Source: Psychrobacter sp.
GTDB taxonomy: Bacteria > Pseudomonadota > Gammaproteobacteria > Pseudomonadales > Moraxellaceae
Direction of reading: 5' to 3'
Assembly: GCA_029264635.1 (NCBI GenBank)
Contig: JARIAA010000036.1
Coordinates: 1 to 11,322 of the forward strand
DNA length: 11,322 nt
Below the pieces are notes generated by a model. That model ran no database searches. It was given only the letters and a program-made list of their open reading frames with translations, and was not told where the DNA came from. Position numbers and translations under genes: made by a program. Each line of letters begins with the position of its first letter. The first letter of the stretch is position 1. Below are positions 5,778 through 11,322 of the stretch, one piece after another.

Positions 5778-6923
5778 TTATTGAACCTCATTGTCGACAC
5801 ACAGGATGCCATTCACACAATTTTTCTCTTTGAGGGTTTTCGATAGCGATGGAATCTCTAACGCTTGGTTTAACTGAGCCTGTGTTACTCTGCGCTCGTT
5901 TATTTCATGGCCGTTTCTATCTTTTTTATCTACAGGGTATAAGTTTTGACGTTCGTTATCTGACTGCTGCATAAAGGTTAAGAGTTTTTGCGCATCTTTG
6001 GCAAGCTGACTATCGGCACGCTTAGCGAGTTGCATCATCCATTGCTCTTTTGCTGGGATATAAAATTTTCGGCGCTCATCATCAGTCCACTGAGTATTAT
6101 CTGCGCCAAAGAAAAGCAGATAACGATACGTATCGAATAAGGTCTTGGCGTCATCATAAAAGCTACTATCTGGATAACGTGACATAAACGCTTCCCAATA
6201 TATCGCCCGTGCGCCCACTGCTTCAAAAGAGAGCGCAGTCGCCCCATCAAACCAAAACAACTTTTGATTGTCTTGTGCCATTCGCTGAATAAATTCACGT
6301 TGGTCATCTGGGAGGTAGGGGGCGAATATATCAGCCATGGCTGTGAGGTCATGATAAAATTCGAAATCATTTGCGCCTATATAACGCAGCTTAATGTCAG
6401 CTTTACTTCTCATTAAACCTAAAAGGTATCGTATACGAGGATTGACCTGCTTTAACTGCGCTACTGTTATTTTTCCGCCTTGTTCGATATTATTCATGAC
6501 CGTAAAAAACGCGGCACTATCTGTAGGACTATTAAAACTTAAAAAACGTGCATACATCGCCTGATAATCTGTTAGCCATTGTCGTATCTCAGCATGATCA
6601 GCTACTGGTAAGCAGGCCTCTAGCTGGCGCTGAATGCCATGAATATCTTCGAGCTCATTCTTATTATCGATAGCATTTATCGTGTCATGCAGCTTGGTAC
6701 AAATGAGCTGATCTTTCAACGCCTCTTCAGATAACGTAACAATTGCTTTAGTGAGTGCTTTTGGCGTCTTTGCTTCTGCAAGCGATGGCGTACTTGCCGG
6801 CGCCTCAGTTTGTGCGGGCGTTGAGGCCACATCTGATGGCTCAGGTTTATCTGATGGCGGCTGGCAGGCCGTGGTGCCAAGCGATAAACTTACCACTATG
6901 ATGCATATTATTTTGTTTTGCAC
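5778..6923 (-). CDS. Putative lipoprotein of unknown function
   Basis: I do not recognise a family. From the GTG at 6923 the protein has 381 residues and begins MQNKIICIIVVSLSLGTTAC, a short basic n-region, hydrophobic core and lipobox-like TTAC (Cys20), so a membrane-anchored lipoprotein is likely. A low-complexity Pro/Ser/Thr/Glu linker follows (about 22-50), then a mostly helical, charged soluble domain with two cysteines at its N-terminal side (75, 104) and two near the C-terminus (369, 375) that could form disulphides. I chose GTG because AAAGGA stands eight bases upstream and the signal peptide becomes ideal; the ATG at 6959 has no ribosome site and adds 12 residues. It converges with the EamA gene with only 36 bp between stops and no clear terminator. 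Confidence 0.75.
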   Translation of the reverse strand: MQNKIICIIVVSLSLGTTACQPPSDKPEPSDVASTPAQTEAPASTPSLAEAKTPKALTKAIVTLSEEALKDQLICTKLHDTINAIDNKNELEDIHGIQRQLEACLPVADHAEIRQWLTDYQAMYARFLSFNSPTDSAAFFTVMNNIEQGGKITVAQLKQVNPRIRYLLGLMRSKADIKLRYIGANDFEFYHDLTAMADIFAPYLPDDQREFIQRMAQDNQKLFWFDGATALSFEAVGARAIYWEAFMSRYPDSSFYDDAKTLFDTYRYLLFFGADNTQWTDDERRKFYIPAKEQWMMQLAKRADSQLAKDAQKLLTFMQQSDNERQNLYPVDKKDRNGHEINERRVTQAQLNQALEIPSLSKTLKEKNCVNGILCVDNEVQ

Positions 6924-7260
6924 AGATTGTATCCTTTCAATACTTTGTAAAACTATCATTGTACTTTTCTAAAAAATATTTGTTAACCGTTAGAGTGCCA
7001 AAATCCTGATAAAGCCAACCGCTTGTTGGTAAACTATTGTTCTATGAGGGTTATTCTACTCTTTTACCGTCTTTAAAAGGGAGTAAATATAAGCACCAGA
7101 TGGTGTTTCTGTTTGTAACGCTTGCTTGAATAAAAGCAGGCGACCCCTATAAAGAAAATCCGTAGCAACGCTTTGACTATACTTTTACAGAGAGCATAAA
7201 TAGCAATTTTTGTTAAGATTTTTTATTTATAATATTTTATAACAACAAACAAGGTACATC
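6924..7260. other. Divergent intergenic region with hairpins
   Basis: 337 bp between the divergent lipoprotein and alkene reductase genes, with no ORF of note. It holds three small dyads: CCAAC-CGCTT-GTTGG (7015-7029), CACCAGATGGTG (about 7093-7104), and a 9-bp stem with one G-T pair, CGCTTGCTT (7119-7127), GAATAA, AAGCAGGCG (7134-7142). None is followed by a T-run on either strand, so they are candidate operators or leader structures rather than terminators. Confidence 0.45.
7173..7233 (+). promoter_or_regulatory. Promoter elements upstream of alkene reductase
   Basis: TTGACT (7173-7178) followed at 17-18 bp by ATAAATA (7196-7202) forms one plausible sigma-70 promoter. A perfect TATAAT (7228-7233) forms a second, with only a weak AT-rich -35 near 7205. 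The second would give a leader of about 20 nt with the AAGG ribosome site (7251-7254). Confidence 0.45.
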
Positions 7261-8373
7261 ATGGCATACGATAATCTATTTGAACCCGTAAAAATGGGCA
7301 CACAAACCCTAAAAAACCGCATTATCATGGCACCACTAACCCGTCTGCGCGCTGTTGAGCCAGGGGATGTACCGACGGCATTGGCAGGCGAGTACTATTC
7401 GCAGCGTGCAGCAGGAGCAGGGCTTGTCATTGCAGAGGCGACGCAAGTATCATTTCAAGCAAAAGGTTATGCAGGCGCGCCTGGTATCCATACCAAAGAT
7501 CAGATGACGGCATGGAAATCCATCGTCGATAACGTCCATGCGAAAGGTGGCAAAATCGTCGTACAACTATGGCATACTGGTCTTGTGTCGCATGATAGCG
7601 TACAACCTGATGGTAAAGCCCCTATCTCAGCATCAGGTGTCGAGGTTGGCGCTCGCACCTCTTTGCGTGATAGCAACAATCAAGCGATTCGTGTTGAAGC
7701 AACCCCGCCGCGCCCAGCCACCTCTGATGAGATTAAGCAGGTGATCAAAGATTTCGCTCATGCAACTAAAGTAGCTCGTGAGGCAGGATTCGATGGGGTA
7801 GAGGTTCATGGTGCGCATGGCTATCTATTACATCAGTTTTGGGTTGAGCAAACCAATAAACGTGAAGATGAGTACGGCGGTAGTCGTGAAAACCGCGCGC
7901 GTTTAACCCTTGATGTAGTTGATGCTTGTGTCGATGCTTGGGATAATGATCATGTTGGTATTCGCATCTCACCACAAGGCACGTTCAACGCTGTCGAAGC
8001 CGGTTACGATGTTGACGATAATATCTGGCTGATTGAGCAGATCAATAAACGTGGTTTGATGTATCTGCATCTCTCTGAGCCTGATTGGGCAGGTGGTACG
8101 CCATATAACGATGACTTCCGCCAAAAAATCCGTGACGCGTTTGATAATACAATTATTGCAGCGGGCGGTTATACGGCCGAAAAAGCTGAACGAAATGTGC
8201 GTGAAGGTTATATCGACGCGGTTGCTTTTGGTCGCGACTTTATTGCCAACCCTGATCTTGCAGAGCGTATCCGCCAAGGTGCGCCGCTTAACGAGCAGCA
8301 TCCGCAAACTTTCTACGGCGGCGGCGCTGAGGGCTATACTGATTATCCGTATTTGGATCAAAAACAGGCTTAA
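7261..8373 (+). CDS. Alkene reductase, Old Yellow Enzyme family (NemA-like)
   Basis: A 370-residue FMN-dependent TIM-barrel enzyme that uses NAD(P)H to reduce activated C=C bonds of enals, enones, maleimides or nitro compounds; the role is usually detoxification in the cytoplasm. Motifs: MAPLTR with FMN-contacting Thr27, VVQLWHTG with Gln102, HGAHGYLLHQF giving substrate-binding His183 and His186 and proton-donor Tyr188 (the HxxH/N-x-Y pattern of the family), DEYGGSRENR, GIRISP with Arg235, and AFGRDFIANPDLAERI at the C-terminal phosphate-binding end. Length and order are typical of classical OYEs such as NemA and N-ethylmaleimide reductases. The ATG at 7261 follows AAGG by six bases. It appears monocistronic, ending at a strong terminator. 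No adjacent TetR-type NemR gene is seen. Confidence 0.95.
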   Translation: MAYDNLFEPVKMGTQTLKNRIIMAPLTRLRAVEPGDVPTALAGEYYSQRAAGAGLVIAEATQVSFQAKGYAGAPGIHTKDQMTAWKSIVDNVHAKGGKIVVQLWHTGLVSHDSVQPDGKAPISASGVEVGARTSLRDSNNQAIRVEATPPRPATSDEIKQVIKDFAHATKVAREAGFDGVEVHGAHGYLLHQFWVEQTNKREDEYGGSRENRARLTLDVVDACVDAWDNDHVGIRISPQGTFNAVEAGYDVDDNIWLIEQINKRGLMYLHLSEPDWAGGTPYNDDFRQKIRDAFDNTIIAAGGYTAEKAERNVREGYIDAVAFGRDFIANPDLAERIRQGAPLNEQHPQTFYGGGAEGYTDYPYLDQKQA

Positions 8374-8410
8374 TTATAAGTATAAGCTTAGTTTTAAATG
8401 TTAAGATAAT

Positions 8411-8447
8411 AAAAAGCCGCCTTACTGTCATAGTAAGGCGGCTTTTT
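8411..8447. terminator. Strong bidirectional intrinsic terminator
   Basis: A perfect 16-bp stem, AAAAAGCCGCCTTACT (8411-8426) with AGTAAGGCGGCTTTTT (8432-8447), and a five-base loop GTCAT. The GC-rich core and A/T tails on both sides let it end transcription in both directions. It lies 38 bp past the alkene reductase stop and 109 bp beyond the stop of the converging FAD protein gene. Confidence 0.95.
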
Positions 8448-8556
8448 ACTTGATAAGTGAACGTATAGTTGAGTTGCTTTAAAAATATCAGCGGCACGTA
8501 ACTAAAGGTGGCAATTTTATTTGGGATTGATGATAGGTTTATATCACTTCTTCTAA

Positions 8557-9831
8557 TTAAACCACTTCACCGCAGACAAACCCGCTTGCCCAGGCCCATT
8601 GAAAGTTATAGCCGCCAAGCCAGCCCGTGACATCAAGCACCTCACCGATAAAGTATAGTCCGTCTTGAAAATTGCTTTGCATCGTTTTTGAAGATACCTC
8701 ATCGGTTTTTATACCGCCGCGCGTCACCTCAGCCGTGCGATAGCCTTCTGTCCCAGAGGGTTTGAGTTGCCAACCATTTAGCATCTCACCAAGCTCAATC
8801 AAACGCTCATCTTTAATATTGGCAAGCTCTTTGTCTTTGATATCGTCCCAGAGCGCCGTTTGTAGCGCTGCAAGTAGCTTTTTGGGTAAAGCATTGTCTG
8901 TGTTATCAGCCAAGACAGTACGAATAAGCTGTTTTGGGTGTGATTTTTTATGCGCGAGTAATACAGAGGTGACATCGCTATCAGGCAGTAAATTAATATA
9001 GATATATTCGCCTGTCTGCCAATAATTGGACAGCTGCAACATCGCAGGACCAGATAGACCGCGGTGGGTAAATAGAAGCGGCAATTTAAACGAGATGCGC
9101 TCATTACTAGCAATCACTGGCAGACTAATACCAGCCAAAGCGCGGATAAGCTCGCCCGTTTTATCAGTAAAAGTAAAAGGGACGAGGCTGGCATCAGTCG
9201 CCATAAGCTCATGCCCAAACTGCTGCGCAAGCTCATATCCAAGCCCGCTTGCCCCCATCGTCGGAATGGACAGGCCGCCAGTCGCCACAATCAACGATTC
9301 GCAGCAATATTGGTTTTGCGCGGGTTTGACACTGTTTGCGACATCTTTTTTACTCAGCTTTTTAGCGATCAATAACTGAAAACGTAAGCTGTTTTTATTA
9401 TCGTTAACATTATTCACAGTCACTTTATCAATCTGAGTATTAATACGTATTTGCACGCCTACCGCCGCGCATTCGTCCAGCAGCATCGTCACAATATCTT
9501 GCGCAGACTCATCACAAAACAGCTGACCGTGCTCACGCTCATGATAAGCAATCTTGTGTTTTTCAACCATGCCAATGAACTCCCAGCTGGGATAACGGCT
9601 GAGGGCTGACTTACAAAAATGCGGATTGGCACTGATAAAGTGCTCAGGTTCAACGAAGTAATTGGTAAAATTGCAGCGTCCTCCGCCTGACATCAGGATT
9701 TTTTTGCCGACTTTATTGGCATGATCGAGCACCAGTACACGGCGGCCTCGACGCCCAGCGGTGAGCGCGCAGTATAGCCCTGAGGCACCTGCGCCAATAA
9801 TGATGACGTCGTAATGGGTGTTATTGTCCAT
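8557..9831 (-). CDS. HI0933/YhiN-family NAD(P)/FAD-dependent oxidoreductase
   Basis: A 424-residue flavoprotein of a widespread family whose members are mostly uncharacterised (BaiN-type 3-dehydro-bile-acid reductase is one annotation used for it). The N-terminal FAD site is DVIIIGAGASGLYCAL (GAGASG at 13-18), followed by Asp36 at the end of strand 2. The family signature GKKILMSGGGRCNFTN covers 42-57, ATGGLSIPTMGASG covers 183-196, and the C-terminal GEVLDVTGWLGGYNFQWAWA with the final SG completes the fold. Length is slightly above the usual 390-410. I start at ATG 9831 (MDNNTHYDVIII); an in-frame TTG at 9867 adds 12 residues but has no ribosome site. It converges on the alkene reductase gene with the shared terminator between them, and is divergent from acs. 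The true substrate is unknown. Confidence 0.9.
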   Translation of the reverse strand: MDNNTHYDVIIIGAGASGLYCALTAGRRGRRVLVLDHANKVGKKILMSGGGRCNFTNYFVEPEHFISANPHFCKSALSRYPSWEFIGMVEKHKIAYHEREHGQLFCDESAQDIVTMLLDECAAVGVQIRINTQIDKVTVNNVNDNKNSLRFQLLIAKKLSKKDVANSVKPAQNQYCCESLIVATGGLSIPTMGASGLGYELAQQFGHELMATDASLVPFTFTDKTGELIRALAGISLPVIASNERISFKLPLLFTHRGLSGPAMLQLSNYWQTGEYIYINLLPDSDVTSVLLAHKKSHPKQLIRTVLADNTDNALPKKLLAALQTALWDDIKDKELANIKDERLIELGEMLNGWQLKPSGTEGYRTAEVTRGGIKTDEVSSKTMQSNFQDGLYFIGEVLDVTGWLGGYNFQWAWASGFVCGEVV

Positions 9832-10316
9832 GATAGTTTTGGTCCGTAAAGCGCTGCTTTTCAACAAACGTAAATGTCGTTAACACACTTTAAAATAGGT
9901 ACAGGGCTGATTTTAAAAACGTTTAACAGCATAAATAGTATTTAAAAAATGTATGTAGTGTGGCTATTGTCCATATTTAATCTCGGGTTACAAGGATTAA
10001 ATGCTTATCAAATTTTTGCTCTGCATTATTAATGAGCATCAGTAAACAGCGGCACATTGGAATTGTTGTAATTAGCAGTTGATGCCTTGCATCAGTTGTC
10101 CTTATTTGTCACACTACAATCAAGGCGTCACTCATTATGGAAGATGATACCCCATTGCTTGCAGCCTATGTGGCTACTTATTAGCTGATTATTTTTATGA
10201 TTCAATAACAATTGTCTAAGATATAGTCGGTCTATTAAGCAGCCTTCTGTTTTATCCTTGATAACTTTTATTCTCGATATGTTATGCAGGCGACAATAAT
10301 TAAAAGGGACTGTGTC
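9832..10316. other. Long divergent intergenic region before acs
   Basis: 485 bp without a convincing gene on either strand. It is AT-rich near 9930-9990 and contains a dyad TGATGC-CTT-GCATCA (10080-10094) of the kind a dimeric regulator could bind. Other short inverted words occur at about the frequency expected by chance. It must hold the promoters of acs and of the FAD protein. No known riboswitch or RNA gene was recognised. Confidence 0.5.
10258..10285 (+). promoter_or_regulatory. Possible acs promoter
   Basis: TTGATA (10258-10263) and TGTTAT (10280-10285) with a 16-bp spacer resemble -35 and -10 boxes (five and four of six matches). A start near 10292 would give a leader of about 25 nt with the AGGGA ribosome site at 10305-10309. 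Confidence 0.35.
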
Positions 10317-11322
10317 ATGACTCAAAAATCTTTTCCGATTACGGCTGAATTTATCGCCGCCGCCAATACTACGCCTGAGCAATACGCGCAGGATTATAAA
10401 GACTCTGTCGAATCACCTGCGGCCACGGATGCCTTTTGGGCCAAGCGCGCAGAGCTGATTGATTGGATAAAAAAGCCTACTATTATCAGCAACGTCAGTT
10501 ATGATTTAGACGACTTTCGAATTAAATGGTTTGAGGATGGTGAGTTAAACATTTCGATCAACTGCCTCGATCGCCATTTAAAGACCAATCCATATAAGCC
10601 CGCTATCATCTGGGAAGGCGATCATCCCTCTTTAAACAAAATTATTTCTTTCAAAGAGCTGCATGCTGAGGTGTGTAGGCTTGGTAATGCCATGCGTAAG
10701 CTTGGGGTCAAAAAGGGTGATCGCTTCACTTTATATATGCCTATGATACCTGAGGCCATAATAGGCATGCTGGCCTGTACGCGTATCGGTGCGGTGCATT
10801 CGGTTGTGTTTGGCGGTTTTTCTGCTGAGAGCTTGGGAAACCGTTTGGTAGACAGCCAATCCAAGATAGTGATTACGGCTGATGAAGGCCTACGTGGCAA
10901 TAAGCATACTCCGCTTAAAGTCAATGTCGATCGGGCGTTAGATATGGATGGCACAGAGAGTGTCGAGAAAGTTATTGTCGTGCATCGTACGGGCAATTCA
11001 ATCCCTATGAGCGGTCGCCGTGATGTCTGGTATCACTCTTTGATTGCAGCTGAACAAGAGCAGTGCGAGCCTGAGATCATGAACGCCGAAGATCCTCTGT
11101 TTTTATTATACACGTCTGGCTCGACAGGTAAACCAAAAGGCGTACTGCATACGACTGGTGGCTATATCACTTATGCGCTATCAACCTTTCGTGATGCTTT
11201 CGATATTAAAGACGATGATGTCTACTGGTGTACGGCGGATGTTGGGTGGGTGACTGGTCACACTTATACGACTTATGCGCCGCTTGCCAATGGTACGACG
11301 ACAGTGATGTTCGAGGGCGTTC
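10317..11322 (+). CDS. acs: Acetyl-CoA synthetase (acetate-CoA ligase, AMP-forming), 5' part
   Basis: The first 335 codons of a gene whose product is usually about 650 residues; the right edge of the window cuts it. Acs activates acetate with ATP to acetyl-AMP and transfers it to CoA, for acetate scavenging in the cytoplasm. The N-terminal ACS domain is seen as FWAKRAELIDWIKKP and IKWFEDGELNISINCLDRHL, followed by AIIWEGD, YMPMIPEAIIGMLACTRIGA, VHSVVFGGFSAESL, the ATP-binding A3 motif YTSGSTGKPKGVLHTTGG (265-282) and CTADVGWVTGH (305-315). Salmonella Arg191 and Arg194, which contact CoA, correspond to Arg193 and Lys196 by my alignment. ATG 10317 has AGGGA seven bases before it. The frame is open to the edge. 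The acetylation-regulated lysine lies in the missing C-terminal part. Confidence 0.96.
   Translation, partial: MTQKSFPITAEFIAAANTTPEQYAQDYKDSVESPAATDAFWAKRAELIDWIKKPTIISNVSYDLDDFRIKWFEDGELNISINCLDRHLKTNPYKPAIIWEGDHPSLNKIISFKELHAEVCRLGNAMRKLGVKKGDRFTLYMPMIPEAIIGMLACTRIGAVHSVVFGGFSAESLGNRLVDSQSKIVITADEGLRGNKHTPLKVNVDRALDMDGTESVEKVIVVHRTGNSIPMSGRRDVWYHSLIAAEQEQCEPEIMNAEDPLFLLYTSGSTGKPKGVLHTTGGYITYALSTFRDAFDIKDDDVYWCTADVGWVTGHTYTTYAPLANGTTTVMFEGV

Noticed and set aside
7969..8361. 130-codon open frame on the minus strand inside the alkene reductase gene
   Set aside because: It is wholly antisense to conserved OYE motifs and shows no ribosome site or family feature.
9954..10118. Nine-base inverted words TGTAGTGTG and CACACTACA about 150 bp apart, as ends of a MITE
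   Set aside because: The match stops after nine bases, there is no target-site duplication, and one such pair is expected by chance in a stretch of this size.
10128..10382. 84-codon open frame on the minus strand overlapping the acs start
   Set aside because: It overlaps the well-supported acs start and its promoter, has no recognisable features and reads like an antisense shadow.
10622..10996. 124-codon open frame on the minus strand
   Set aside because: It is fully antisense to conserved acs codons; its Ser/Pro-rich translation is typical of a shadow frame.

Overview
The window looks like chromosomal DNA of a gamma-proteobacterium, most likely Moraxellaceae and Psychrobacter-like. This is an inference from overall protein flavour, moderate GC and gene content; no rRNA or other definitive marker is present. 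It carries nine protein genes that can be supported, one of them cut by the right edge, plus the tail of a tenth at the left edge. No tRNA, rRNA, CRISPR array or prophage is visible.

Left part (1-975): the last 29 codons of an unrecognised gene, then a complete REP-associated tyrosine transposase (RAYT) on the minus strand. It is bracketed by two pairs of REP-type repeats in the order A-B-gene-B-A. A related but distinct REPIN (two inverted REP hairpins with GTAG heads) sits at 3066-3128. Together these are a small domesticated-transposase/repeat system and are the most unusual structural signal here.

Centre (976-5741): a class I cholesterol-oxidase-like GMC flavoenzyme with a Tat signal and lipobox (minus), the tryptophan repressor gene trpR (minus), then divergently trpB (plus) behind a good sigma-70-like promoter with a possible TrpR operator half-site, then an EamA/DMT ten-helix transporter (plus). 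No trpA, trpF or other trp biosynthesis gene is next to trpB, so trpR/trpB looks like a detached, possibly indole-salvaging, Trp-responsive unit.

Right part (5742-11322): a lipoprotein of unknown function (minus; a GTG start fits better than the upstream ATG), an Old Yellow Enzyme family alkene reductase (plus) ending in a 16-bp perfect-stem terminator, a HI0933/YhiN-type FAD protein (minus) converging on it, and the first 335 codons of acs, acetyl-CoA synthetase (plus), after a gene-free stretch of about 485 bp.

Most genes look like single-gene transcription units; there is no long operon. Three unrelated flavoenzymes (GMC, OYE, HI0933 type) occur but nothing ties them into one pathway.
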